Shown here: one piece after another, positions 18,201-25,257 of the stretch
Position numbering within the stretch: the first letter of the stretch is position 1
Layout of the letters: each line of letters starts with the position of its first letter
Assembly: GCA_017938695.1 (NCBI GenBank)
Contig: JAGBBA010000028.1
Span: 1-54,494, forward strand
DNA: 54,494 nt
Source: Clostridia bacterium
GTDB lineage: Bacteria; Bacillota; Clostridia; Christensenellales; Aristaeellaceae
Direction of reading: 5' to 3'
Notes under the pieces: generated by a model
Seen by the model: only the letters and a program-made list of their open reading frames with translations
What the model was told of the DNA's origin: nothing
The model's database searches: none
Program-made: the position numbers and the translations under genes

Positions 18201-18824
18201 GAGGGCCTGGAGGAGCGCGAGGATCACGGCATCCTGCTGGACGGCCGCCCCGTGGACATGGGCGGCATCCTTACCGAGGTAAAGGGCAAGGCCACCAAGA
18301 AGGGCGCGTACATGGGCTTCGTCACCCTGGAAGACCTCACCGGACAGATCGAGTGCCTGGTGTTCCCCAAGGTGTACGAGCGTTATCAGGGCATGATGGC
18401 CGCCGACGACCTGGTGGTGCTCTCCGGCAAGCTGTCCATCCGCGAGGAAGAAGCCCCCAAGCTGCTGGTGGATCGCGTGGTGCCCCTGGAGGAGTGGAAC
18501 AACCAGCCCGCCCCCAAGCCTGCGCCCAGGGCCACGGCTGAGCCCGTCACTCACCGCCAGCCCGCCGCCCCCGTCCTCACCGATGCCCAGGCAGCCCAGC
18601 AGGCCCCCCGCAAGCTGTTCATCAAGCTTGCCCGCACCCAGATGGACCGTGTCTCCACCCTGCTCTCCCTCCACCCCGGCAGCGTGCCCGTCTATCTGCA
18701 CATCCCCGAGGAAAAAATCACCCTGCTGGTGCCCCGCCTCACCTGGTGCGACGCCACCGACAACTGCCTCAAACGCCTGCGCACCTTCCTGGGTGAAGAA
18801 AACGTGAAGCTCACCGGGCAATAA
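15252..18824 (+). CDS. dnaE: DNA polymerase III alpha subunit (DnaE)
   Basis: 1190 residues with GGAGG before the ATG. It is a replicative C-family polymerase acting in the replisome. Residues 1-210 form the PHP domain (HLHLHTEYSLLDGACR, ITDHGVMYG). The polymerase palm is about 330-570 (VGPGRGSGAGSIVAY; PDIDVDFCYERR carries catalytic Asp residues), then fingers and helix-hairpin-helix regions (SFASYAFNKSHAAAYG). An OB fold (about 1000-1070, KKGAYMGFVTLEDLTGQIECLVFP) and a C-terminal tail of about 90 residues complete it. The length and OB-near-C-terminus layout match DnaE1/DnaE3 types rather than PolC. It is monocistronic, with its own promoter and a palindrome array downstream. In many Clostridia dnaE sits next to whiA-crh; here it does not. 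Confidence 0.97.
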   Translation: MSFTHLHLHTEYSLLDGACRIPKLVQRIKSLGMDSCAITDHGVMYGVIDFYSAMKDAGLKPVIGCEAYVSRDRRDKSTINREYSHLILLCENNTGYQNLMYLISEGFLTGYYYRPRIDYDLIRQHHEGLICLSACLSGDLPKLLLGDQWDTARAYVREMQEIFGKENFYIEIMDHGIREEKIVLPKLIQLAREMDVPLVATNDCHYLEEKDADAQEVLMCIQTGKTLDDEARMRMETTQLYVKSEEEMRALFRSCPEAVDNTKLIADRCNVEFEFGVTRLPQYPVPEGETALSMLKRLCHEGMVRLYPDAKEGAEPYTRLEYELNVIAGMGYVDYFLIVWDFIHYAKQNGIMVGPGRGSGAGSIVAYTLGITMLDPLKYQLLFERFLNPERVTMPDIDVDFCYERRQEVIDYVARKYGADHVSQIITFGTMAAKGVVRDVGRVLGMSYQDTDAVAKAIPFDLGMTLEKALKLSPMLKTMYEEQSEVKRLIDTAMTLEGMPRHASTHAAGVLITGKPVMEYVPLQRNDEVITTQYPMGTIERLGLLKMDFLGLRTLTVIRDTLDMLREQGIDMKPEDIPLDDPAVYEMISAGDTNGVFQLEGSGMTSFLTNMKPACFEDIIAAISLYRPGPMDSIPRYIEGKQNPASVHYETPLLRPILDVTYGCMVYQEQVMQIVRDLAGYSYGRSDLVRRAMAKKKHKIMEQEREYFVYGKTAEDGSIEIAGCIRNGVPEAVANQIYDEMISFASYAFNKSHAAAYGVVTMQTAWLKKHHPVPFLAAMLNSVYGNPGKIAGYIQHCRSKNIPILPPDVNRSGWKFTVQKMDDGQLGILFGLGAVKTVGHNAVAAIMAERTEKGPYKDIFDFCRRIDPGECNKRVVENLIRAGAFDQMGAFRPQMLAVFESAMDANISQRKQNVDGQLSLFDLAFGNDEPIFEEHRPMPDIPDFPLRTRLAMEKEVSGVYITGHPLDDYRDILAELPFSTADLEGLEEREDHGILLDGRPVDMGGILTEVKGKATKKGAYMGFVTLEDLTGQIECLVFPKVYERYQGMMAADDLVVLSGKLSIREEEAPKLLVDRVVPLEEWNNQPAPKPAPRATAEPVTHRQPAAPVLTDAQAAQQAPRKLFIKLARTQMDRVSTLLSLHPGSVPVYLHIPEEKITLLVPRLTWCDATDNCLKRLRTFLGEENVKLTGQ

Positions 18825-18841
18825 TATTTCGCCTTCGGCGA

Positions 18842-18973
18842 CCAAAGGGGCTTCGCCCCTTTGGAAACCCCACCCAAGGGCGCTGCCCTTGGGAATCCCG
18901 GGAGGGGCACTGCCCCTCCACCCCGCCAGAGGCTCTGCCTCTGGACTCCGCGAAGGGCCCTTCGGCCCTTTCG
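18842..18973 (-). repeat. Array of five short GC-rich hairpins (palindromic element, locus 1)
   Basis: Five consecutive inverted repeats at 18842-18864, 18873-18893, 18901-18919, 18926-18944 and 18951-18973, each with an 8-10 bp stem and a 3-5 nt loop. They are separated by short linkers that read TGGGGTTT, CGGGATT, CGGGGTG and CGGAGT on the minus strand. The same hairpin-linker logic recurs at 33.0, 38.5, 42.6-43.0 and 51.7 kb. This copy lacks the CGTCGC...GTGACCCC module. It fills the dnaE to GtrA gap and may terminate dnaE transcription. Confidence 0.85.
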
Positions 18974-19038
18974 AAACCCGTTCGGGCGGGTGCGGCGAAG
19001 CTCTTTTCTTGCTGCTTTGTGATAAAGGAGGTTGGATT

Positions 19039-19467
19039 ATGCAAAAGATTATGGACAAGGTTAAGGTTTTGGCGGAGAAATATCCGCAGCTGGCGGAGGT
19101 GTTCCGCTTTGCCTTCACCGGGGGCGTGTGCTTCGTGGTGGAGTTCGTGGCCCTTACGCTGCTGGTGGAGCTGCTGCATGTGCCGGTGCTGGTCGCCACG
19201 GCCATTGCGTTCCTGATCTCAGTAGCGGTGAATTATGTCATGTGCATCAAGTGGGTGTTCACCGGTGCCAAGGATGGCGGCGCAGGGGTGAAGGCCACGT
19301 TCCTGATCACCAGCGGCATGGGCTTTGCGCTGAACGAGTTGTTCATGTGGGTGCTGAACATTGTGCTGGGCATCCACTACATGATCGCCAAGGTGATTTC
19401 CACCCTGCTGGTGATGATCTGGAATTATTTCACCAAACGTATGGTTTTGAAGGGAAAGACAAAATGA
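19039..19467 (+). CDS. GtrA-like membrane protein
   Basis: 142 residues from ATG 19039, preceded by AAAGGAGG; longer upstream readings run through the palindrome array and lack a ribosome site. Four predicted membrane helices (about 24-45, 50-68, 85-105 and 112-130) with FRFAFTGGVCFVVEFVALTL and the NYVMCIKWVF motif typical of GtrA. These proteins are thought to move or flip polyprenyl-linked sugars across the membrane. The stop overlaps the next start (ATGA), so it is translationally coupled to the HAD phosphatase. Confidence 0.85.
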   Translation: MQKIMDKVKVLAEKYPQLAEVFRFAFTGGVCFVVEFVALTLLVELLHVPVLVATAIAFLISVAVNYVMCIKWVFTGAKDGGAGVKATFLITSGMGFALNELFMWVLNIVLGIHYMIAKVISTLLVMIWNYFTKRMVLKGKTK

Positions 19468-20093
19468 AACGACCTGTGATCTTTTTTGACTGGGACGGCA
19501 CCATTGCCGACAGCATGCCCCTGTGCATCGGGGAGATCCGCCTGGCCCTGGAGCGCATGGGGCTGCCTGTGCCCCCGGTGGAGCGGCTGATGGCCTGCAA
19601 CGGCCCTACCTACGAGGAATCCGTGGCGGTGCTGGGGCTGCCTGAGGAGCGGGGCGCAGAGTTCCTACGCCTGCGCAAGGAGGCCGAAATGGAGCTGGTG
19701 CCCCAGGTGCAGCAGTTCTTCCCCGGCATCCGGGATATGCTGGACGAGCTGCGCACCTTTGCCGATCTGGCCATCGTCAGCAACGGTTTGCAGGAGTACC
19801 TGGAGCTGTCCAGCCGCGTACTGGGCGTGGAGGATTGCTTCATCCGGCTGCAGGCGCATATTCCTGGCAAGAACAAGGCCGAGGCATTGGCACTGCTCTT
19901 GGATGAGCTCAAGCCCGACCGTTGCGTGATGGTGGGTGACCGCCTGGGGGACATTGACGCTGGCAAGGCCAACGGCATCCTCACCGTGGCGGCCTGCTAC
20001 GGCTTTGGCAACGATGCTGAATACGCCCAGGCCGACTACCAGGCAGCCACGGTGGCGGACATGACGTTGCTTCTCAAAAAGCTGCTGGCATAA
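19464..20093 (+). CDS. HAD-superfamily phosphatase
   Basis: 209 residues. Motif I FFDWDGT (nucleophile Asp9, general acid Asp11), a helical cap about 16-85, motif II IVSNG, motif III Lys in PGKNKAEAL, and motif IV MVGDRLGDIDAG are all in order, as in phosphoglycolate phosphatase-like (subfamily IA) enzymes. It is predicted to be cytoplasmic and hydrolyse a small phosphate ester; the substrate cannot be told. Its start overlaps the GtrA stop, and a strong terminator follows one base after the stop. Confidence 0.87.
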   Translation: MKRPVIFFDWDGTIADSMPLCIGEIRLALERMGLPVPPVERLMACNGPTYEESVAVLGLPEERGAEFLRLRKEAEMELVPQVQQFFPGIRDMLDELRTFADLAIVSNGLQEYLELSSRVLGVEDCFIRLQAHIPGKNKAEALALLLDELKPDRCVMVGDRLGDIDAGKANGILTVAACYGFGNDAEYAQADYQAATVADMTLLLKKLLA

Positions 20094-20094
20094 G

Positions 20095-20126
20095 AAAAAC
20101 CGGAGAGGACTTCCTCTCCGGTTTTT
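20095..20126. terminator. Bidirectional intrinsic terminator
   Basis: A perfect 15-bp stem, AAAAACCGGAGAGGA / TCCTCTCCGGTTTTT, with a 2-nt loop and T tracts on both strands. It lies between the convergent HAD and MBL genes and serves both. Confidence 0.92.
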
Positions 20127-20127
20127 C

Positions 20128-20967
20128 TTATTGGGCGAACTGCCCCGGTTCCACTTGGGTATGCACTTCAATGGTTACGCCGTCGGACAGGAGCACCACA
20201 TGGCCCTTGCTGTAATCCAGCACCTGGGTATCGCCCACGCAAGTCTTGGCCACCATGTCCTTCACGGCCCAGCCGCTGGCACCGGGCACCAGCACCAGCT
20301 TGGGCTGCAGAATCTTGACCACCCAGGCATCCACGCAGTAGGGCGTCAGGCCGTGGTGGGGGAACTTGAACACGTCGATATCCTTCACCAGGGCCTCATG
20401 GTCGCGGATCACGCTCTTGCCGCGAACGAAGTCGCCGGTGAACAGGTAGCGATGCGCGCCGTAGGTCAGCACCACATTGAGTGAGTCCCGGTTGATGCCG
20501 CCCTTGCCGTCGATGGTATCAGGGCCCACGCAGGTCAGGTGCAGGGGGCCGATGTCCACCTCGTCGAAATTCTTCATCTGCCGGTAGGTTCCGGCAGCCA
20601 GGTCGCGGTAGTTGTAGGCCATTTCCTCCGTGGGGCCATAGGTCACGGTATGCTCGTCGCCGAAGGCCGTCAGGATATGCTGGATGTTGCCCACATGGTC
20701 GCCGTGATAGTGGGTCACGATCACCGCGTCCAGGGTATCGACGCCAGCCAGGCGAATGTACTCCATCATTTCCAGGCGTTTGGCGTCGTGCTCGGTGCCG
20801 CCGTCGAACATGATCTTCGTATCGCCGCAGATCAGCAGATAGGAGTCCGCGCAGCCCACGTTGATCTGGTGCACCTGCAGGGGTTCCATGCCCTCAGCGG
20901 CTGCACAGCCCAGCAAAAGGGACAAGGCCACCAGCAGCGCAAGGGCTGCCCGCATCATCTTTTGCAT
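20128..20967 (-). CDS. Exported MBL-fold hydrolase (ComEC C-terminal-like)
   Basis: 279 residues, GTGAGG before the ATG. Residues 1-24 form a signal sequence ending LLLGC, a possible lipobox although the -2 residue is Leu. The metallo-beta-lactamase fold follows: INVGCADSYLLI, FDGGTEHD, the metal motif THYHGDHVG (about 89-97), YLFTGDF and FPHHG. The layout resembles the hydrolase domain of ComEC and free-standing homologues often exported by Clostridia. Substrate unknown, possibly a phosphodiester. The start lies 7 bp after the CofE-like gene, with which it shares a promoter at 21754-21782. Confidence 0.82.
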   Translation of the reverse strand: MQKMMRAALALLVALSLLLGCAAAEGMEPLQVHQINVGCADSYLLICGDTKIMFDGGTEHDAKRLEMMEYIRLAGVDTLDAVIVTHYHGDHVGNIQHILTAFGDEHTVTYGPTEEMAYNYRDLAAGTYRQMKNFDEVDIGPLHLTCVGPDTIDGKGGINRDSLNVVLTYGAHRYLFTGDFVRGKSVIRDHEALVKDIDVFKFPHHGLTPYCVDAWVVKILQPKLVLVPGASGWAVKDMVAKTCVGDTQVLDYSKGHVVLLSDGVTIEVHTQVEPGQFAQ

Positions 20968-20974
20968 GGGTGCC

Positions 20975-21715
20975 TCACTTCACAGGGCGGATCAGGATCA
21001 GGGGCGTCAGCTCGTCGCCCTGGCCGCAGGGGTTGTCCTTCAGCGCATCCTGGATCTGGTCGTCCGTCAGGGGGAAGGTATCGCACTTGCCCAGCTGGTT
21101 CTGGTCAATGTCGTTGGCGTCCATGATCACCACGGGCATGCCGGTGTTCTTGGCCATCTCGTTGGACAGCTCCACCGGGTTCTCCGGGTTGATGAGGGCC
21201 AGGGTCTTATAACGCTCGAAGCTGGAGCGGAAGTAGAAGCCGTCGATGCCAGCCACGCCGTGGCCGCAGATCTTGTAGAACAGGCCCTTGATGCCGAAGG
21301 GACGAGTCACCGCGGACACAAAGCCAGCCAGCAGCACCCGGGGCAGGCCCACCATGTCGATGACCAGCTGCAGCTTATAGGGCTCGTGCATGCCAACGCC
21401 CGTGGAGTTGATGCCCGCAAACCGGGCCATCAGCTTGGCAAAGAAACCCAGCTTCATGTCCTCCATCTTTTTCACGTTGCCGGTGCACATGGCCATCACC
21501 TTGGCGGTGATCGCCACGCAGTCCCCCTCCTGATACAGGGGGCGCACATACTTCTCCACCAGGGCAGAAGCATCCTCGCCCACCTCAACAAAGTGGGTCT
21601 GGATGGCAAAGCGGTCATACTGCTTGCCGTCGCGGCCGTTGAGCCGTCCGCGGTCAAAATATACGATGCCGTCTTTCTCGCGGCGTTGTTCTTCCAGGTT
21701 GCGGGTATCGCCCAT
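20975..21715 (-). CDS. CofE-like protein (F420:glutamyl ligase fold)
   Basis: 246 residues with AAGGAGG eight bases before the ATG. It resembles coenzyme F420-0:L-glutamate ligase family proteins: THFVEVGEDASALVEKYV, EGDCVAITAKVMAMCTGNV near the N-terminus, and a Gly-rich centre GIKGLFYKICGHGVAGIDG. F420 synthesis is not known in most gut Clostridia and no other cof/fbi gene is in the window, so the reaction may be a different amide ligation, for example glutamylation of another metabolite. It is first in a two-gene operon with the exported MBL hydrolase. Confidence 0.65.
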   Translation of the reverse strand: MGDTRNLEEQRREKDGIVYFDRGRLNGRDGKQYDRFAIQTHFVEVGEDASALVEKYVRPLYQEGDCVAITAKVMAMCTGNVKKMEDMKLGFFAKLMARFAGINSTGVGMHEPYKLQLVIDMVGLPRVLLAGFVSAVTRPFGIKGLFYKICGHGVAGIDGFYFRSSFERYKTLALINPENPVELSNEMAKNTGMPVVIMDANDIDQNQLGKCDTFPLTDDQIQDALKDNPCGQGDELTPLILIRPVK

Positions 21716-21753
21716 CTCAAGTGCCTCCTTGTTTATGTCGTACCATAACCATT

Positions 21754-21782
21754 ATTGTACAACGCTTTCCCAAGCCTGTCAA
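21754..21782 (-). promoter_or_regulatory. Promoter of the CofE-like/MBL operon
   Basis: Consensus TTGACA (21782-21777), 17-bp spacer, TACAAT (21759-21754) on the minus strand. Confidence 0.85.
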
Positions 21783-21817
21783 TTTTCTATCTTGATCAAT
21801 TCATTGGTTTTTATTCC

Positions 21818-21846
21818 TTGCACGCTGCATCCCCCTGGGGTATAAT
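21818..21846 (+). promoter_or_regulatory. Promoter of ybaK
   Basis: TTGCAC (21818-21823), 17-bp spacer, TATAAT (21841-21846). Transcription would start near 21853, 28 bp before the start codon. Confidence 0.8.
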
Positions 21847-21880
21847 GAGCCGTATGCTTACAAAACAAGGATGTGATCCC

Positions 21881-22363
21881 ATGGCCAAGGCCATCAAAAC
21901 CAACGTGCTGCGCCACCTGGACGCCCGCAAGATCCCCTACGAAACCCGGGAATACGCTGTGGAGGACGACAATTTCGACGGCAAGCTGGTCGCCGGAAAA
22001 ACCGGCCTGGATCCGGTGATGATCTACAAGACCCTGGTGCTCACCGGCGACAAGCAGAGCCACCTGGTGTGCGTGATCCCCGTAGAAAAGGAGCTGGACC
22101 TGAAGGCCGTGGCCCGTGCCAGCGGCAACAAGAGCGTGGCCATGCTGCCCCAGAAGGATCTTTTACCCCTCACCGGCTACCTGCGCGGCGGCTGCAGCCC
22201 CATCGGCATGAAGAAGCTTTTCCCCACCTATATCCACAGCGATGCAGCTGCGCTGGAAACCATCAGCGTCAGCGCAGGGGTGCGCGGCTGCCAGGTGATC
22301 CTGGCCAAGGAGGCCCTGATCAGCGAAACCAGGGCCGTTCTGGCAGATTTGTGCAGGGAATGA
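21881..22363 (+). CDS. ybaK: Cys-tRNA(Pro) deacylase-like protein YbaK/EbsC
   Basis: 160 residues from ATG 21881, preceded by AAGGAT. Longer readings begin before the predicted transcription start. YbaK proteins hydrolyse mischarged Cys-tRNA(Pro) in the cytoplasm. Family landmarks are TGLDPVMIYKTLVLTG, HLVCVIPVEKELDLKAVA with Lys near 46 for catalysis, and GYLRGGCSPIGMKK. Length fits the family (about 155-160). Monocistronic, flanked by two promoters of its own class. Confidence 0.9.
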   Translation: MAKAIKTNVLRHLDARKIPYETREYAVEDDNFDGKLVAGKTGLDPVMIYKTLVLTGDKQSHLVCVIPVEKELDLKAVARASGNKSVAMLPQKDLLPLTGYLRGGCSPIGMKKLFPTYIHSDAAALETISVSAGVRGCQVILAKEALISETRAVLADLCRE

Positions 22364-22367
22364 AGCA

Positions 22368-22396
22368 TTGTCATCCGCGCCGATTTATAGTATAAT
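22368..22396 (+). promoter_or_regulatory. Promoter of the M1-type peptidase gene
   Basis: TTGTCA (22368-22373), 17-bp spacer, TATAAT (22391-22396), starting just after the ybaK stop codon. Confidence 0.8.
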
Positions 22397-22435
22397 ATAA
22401 GATGGTTTACTTTGGTGGCGCGAAAGGAGCGATCC

Positions 22436-23959
22436 ATGAGACAGAAGCTCTCCCCCCGGGAGAATCGCAAGGCCTGGCTTTATGCCGCGCTGATCGTGCT
22501 GGGCATGGTGCTGTGCATCGCCCTGGCCTGGTATGTTTCTGCGCAGGAATGGGGCCGCGAGGCCGTGTACCTGCCGCCTGCCAATGAAGCCGTGCTGGAA
22601 AAAGCACAAACCCTTGATACCATCGTGATCGACGCGGTGTTCGACCCGGAAAGCAAGCAGCTCACCGCCACCCAGGTGATGACGCTGCGCAACCCCTCCG
22701 GCCAGGTGCTGGACAGCGTCGTTCTGCGCAGCTATTCCGGGGCTTATCTGTCAGAGGATACTTCCCCCGCCGCCACCGACGAGCTTTTCGCTGCCTGCTA
22801 CGGCGAGAGGTTCTCCACCGGCGGATTGATCCTGGACTGCGTGCAGGTGAACGGCGAAACCGTCCGGCACAGCTGGAACGAGGACAAAACCGTGCTCACC
22901 CTGCCCGTTCAGTGGTCGGCGGAGAGAACCCTCACCCTGCAGCTGGCCTATCATGTGAACATCCCCGACTGCGGCAGCCGTTTCGGTGTGAAGGACGGCA
23001 TTTATGCCCTGGGGAATGTGTTCCCCACCCTGGCACTGTGGGATGACGGCTGGCGCACCGAAGGCTACTGCGCCATCGGCGATCCCTTCCTTTCGGCCTG
23101 CGCCAACTGGACGGTACGCCTCACCGTGCCCAAGGGGTATCAGTTGGCCGCCACCGGCTATGCCGAGCCTGCCCTGCTGGCAGATTCCGCCGTGTACACC
23201 CTGCAGGCCCCGGCCGTGCGGGACTTCGCGCTGGTCATCAGCGACCGGTTCACCAGTGCTTCCGCCATGGCGGATGACGTGCTGGTCACCGCCTACGCTG
23301 CCGATAAAAAGGCCGCCCAGCGCATGGTGAAGTACGCCAGACAAGCCATCGCTTGCTACGAGGCCCACTACGGCTCCTATGTGTACCCCACCTTCACCCT
23401 GGCAGAGGTCGCCTTCCCCTACGGCGGTATGGAATATCCGCAGATGGTGATGATCGGCTCCTCCGCCATCGCCGCCACCGACGACACCCTGGAGGTGCTG
23501 GTGGCCCACGAAACCGCCCATCAGTGGTGGTACGCCATGGTGGGCAGCGACAGCTACTATGAGCCCTGGCAGGATGAATCCCTGTGCGAATACGCGCTGA
23601 TGGACTACATCGGCGATGTGTACAGTGCCTCCGCCCGGGAAAACGCGGTGTTCCAGCGCATTGAAACCGCGCTGCGCATCACCATCCCCCGGGGTGTGAC
23701 CCCCGGCAGCCCCATCGATTATTTTCAGGATCTGACCGAGTATACCCAGGTGGTCTACCGCCGCGGCGCGGCCCTGTGGATGGCCCTGGAAAACCTGCTG
23801 GGCAAGGACGCGCTGGATGCCGCCCTGACCCAGTATCAAGAGGCATTCCGGTTCGGCCATGCCACCCGCGAGGACCTGACCCTGCTGCTTTCCCAGGCCG
23901 CCGGACGGGACCTTGCGCCGCTGATGACAGACTATCTGGATACCTATATCACCAATTGA
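22436..23959 (+). CDS. Membrane-anchored M1-family metallopeptidase
   Basis: 507 residues from ATG 22436 (AAAGGAG six bases upstream). A single N-terminal membrane helix (about 14-34) anchors it with the enzyme outside. A beta-sandwich domain (about 55-270) precedes the gluzincin catalytic domain. The zinc site HETAH is at 358-362, with third ligand Glu381 in DESLCEY (H-x18-E spacing), and the substrate-binding loop GGMEYP (330-335) replaces the classical GAMEN. A catalytic Tyr may be in TQVVYRRGA. It is probably an extracytoplasmic aminopeptidase or endopeptidase. The C-terminal helical domain is short compared with full M1 enzymes (850 residues). Confidence 0.87.
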   Translation: MRQKLSPRENRKAWLYAALIVLGMVLCIALAWYVSAQEWGREAVYLPPANEAVLEKAQTLDTIVIDAVFDPESKQLTATQVMTLRNPSGQVLDSVVLRSYSGAYLSEDTSPAATDELFAACYGERFSTGGLILDCVQVNGETVRHSWNEDKTVLTLPVQWSAERTLTLQLAYHVNIPDCGSRFGVKDGIYALGNVFPTLALWDDGWRTEGYCAIGDPFLSACANWTVRLTVPKGYQLAATGYAEPALLADSAVYTLQAPAVRDFALVISDRFTSASAMADDVLVTAYAADKKAAQRMVKYARQAIACYEAHYGSYVYPTFTLAEVAFPYGGMEYPQMVMIGSSAIAATDDTLEVLVAHETAHQWWYAMVGSDSYYEPWQDESLCEYALMDYIGDVYSASARENAVFQRIETALRITIPRGVTPGSPIDYFQDLTEYTQVVYRRGAALWMALENLLGKDALDAALTQYQEAFRFGHATREDLTLLLSQAAGRDLAPLMTDYLDTYITN

Positions 23960-23989
23960 TAAGCAATTGACGCGAAAGGATATGTACCC

Positions 23990-25081
23990 ATGAAGCTCGA
24001 TCCTACCCAAGCTGTGATCCTCATTCCCTCCCTGGAGCCCGACGAGCGTCTGCCCGTCTACGTCCGCGCCCTGCTGGACGAAGGCTTCTCCCATGTGGTG
24101 ATTGTAGACGACGGCTCCAGCGAGAAGTATCAGGATATTTTCAACCGTTTGGCCGCCATGGAGGGCTGCTCCGTGGTGCACCACGAGGTGAACAAGGGCA
24201 AGGGCGTGGCCCTGAAAACCGGCTATGCCTTCATCCAGAAGAACCTGCCCGACGCCATGGGCGTGATCACCGCCGATGCCGACGGCCAGCACACCGTGGA
24301 TGACTGCTGGAAGCTGGCGCAGTCCCTGGCCGAGGGCAAGGACGAATTGTACCTGGGCAGCCGCGACTTCAACCAGAGCAACGTGCCGCCCAAGTCCCGC
24401 TACGGCAACAAGATCACCTCTCTGGTGTTCCAGCTGCTCTACGGCCAGTGGCTGCCGGATACCCAGACGGGCCTGCGTGCCTTCCCTGCCAGCCGGCTGG
24501 GCTTTATGCAGCAGGTGGAGGGCGACCGCTTTGAGTACGAGATGAACGTGCTCATCGCCTGCGCCCGGGCCAAGATGCCCATGGTGCCCATCACCATCGA
24601 AACCATCTATGAGGATGACAACGCCGGTACCCACTTCCACCCCATCCGGGACAGCTACCGCATCTACAAGGTCATCCTGGGCAACTTCATCAAGTTTATG
24701 GGTGCATCCATCGTGTCCTTCCTGCTGGATAACGGCGTGTTCGCCCTGTGCGAAAACCTGATCTTCGCCGGTCTGGGCGACGGCCGGGAGTTCCTCAGTT
24801 CCGTGGTGGCGCGCCTGATCTCCGCCCCCTGCAACTTCCTGATGAACAAAAATTTTGTTTTCAAGGCCAAGAGCAGCAAGAAAGCCTTTATGCGCTACGT
24901 TATTCTGGCTGTGGGGCTTCTGCTGGCCTCTGCCGTGGGCGTGGAGCTTTTGATGGACCTGCTGCACTTCTCCCCCGCCCTGGCTTCCATCGTGAAGATC
25001 GTGGTGGATCTGGTGCTGTATCTGGTCAGCTACCGGGTGCAGAACCACTGGGTGTTCCAGGAGGATGAAACCCATGCGTGA
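23990..25081 (+). CDS. GT2 glycosyltransferase fused to GtrA
   Basis: 363 residues; AAAGGAT precedes the ATG. Residues 8-220 are a DPM1-like GT-A domain: VDDGSS, NKGKGVALKTGY, ADADGQH (the metal-binding DxD equivalent) and QTGLRAFPASRLG. Residues about 238-355 are a four-helix GtrA domain (FLLDNGVFALCENLIF, NFLMNKNFVF). Such fusions transfer a sugar from a nucleotide to undecaprenyl phosphate and flip it. It is first in a run of overlapping or closely spaced envelope genes (55-residue peptide, phosphodiester glycosidase, Lgt-like). It probably decorates a wall polymer; the sugar is unknown. Confidence 0.88.
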   Translation: MKLDPTQAVILIPSLEPDERLPVYVRALLDEGFSHVVIVDDGSSEKYQDIFNRLAAMEGCSVVHHEVNKGKGVALKTGYAFIQKNLPDAMGVITADADGQHTVDDCWKLAQSLAEGKDELYLGSRDFNQSNVPPKSRYGNKITSLVFQLLYGQWLPDTQTGLRAFPASRLGFMQQVEGDRFEYEMNVLIACARAKMPMVPITIETIYEDDNAGTHFHPIRDSYRIYKVILGNFIKFMGASIVSFLLDNGVFALCENLIFAGLGDGREFLSSVVARLISAPCNFLMNKNFVFKAKSSKKAFMRYVILAVGLLLASAVGVELLMDLLHFSPALASIVKIVVDLVLYLVSYRVQNHWVFQEDETHA

Positions 25082-25241
25082 TACCGTCAAGAACCTGCTT
25101 TTGTCCCTGCTGGCCCTGGCGATGCTCTGCGGCTTCGCCCTGACTGTTCCCTCCCCCGACCTGACCCCCGAGGCCCAGCAGGCCTACCTGGAGGAAGGCC
25201 CCACCACCGAAGACGACGAGTATGCTTTCCTTTTCGAATGA
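25074..25241 (+). CDS. Small membrane peptide of 55 residues
   Basis: A short frame with AGGAGG nine bases before its ATG, overlapping the end of the GT2-GtrA gene by 8 bp and ending 16 bp before the next gene. It has an N-terminal hydrophobic helix (about 7-27, KNLLLSLLALAMLCGFALTV) and an acidic tail rich in Glu/Asp ending in YAFLFE. It has no Gly/Ala/Ser before the Cys, so it is not a standard lipoprotein. The good ribosome site and tight packing argue that it is real. Function unknown; it could be a small partner of its membrane-enzyme neighbours. Confidence 0.65.
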   Translation: MRDTVKNLLLSLLALAMLCGFALTVPSPDLTPEAQQAYLEEGPTTEDDEYAFLFE

Positions 25242-25257
25242 TATTGGAGGTACGTTT

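Noticed and set aside
18842-18973. Single rho-independent terminator after dnaE
   Set aside because: There are five hairpins and none is followed by a proper T tract, so it is annotated as a repeat array rather than a standard terminator.
16881-19205. 774-codon minus-strand open frame
   Set aside because: Antisense of dnaE extending into the palindrome array.
22751-25090. 779-codon minus-strand open frame
   Set aside because: Antisense of the M1 peptidase and GT2-GtrA genes, both with clear motifs.
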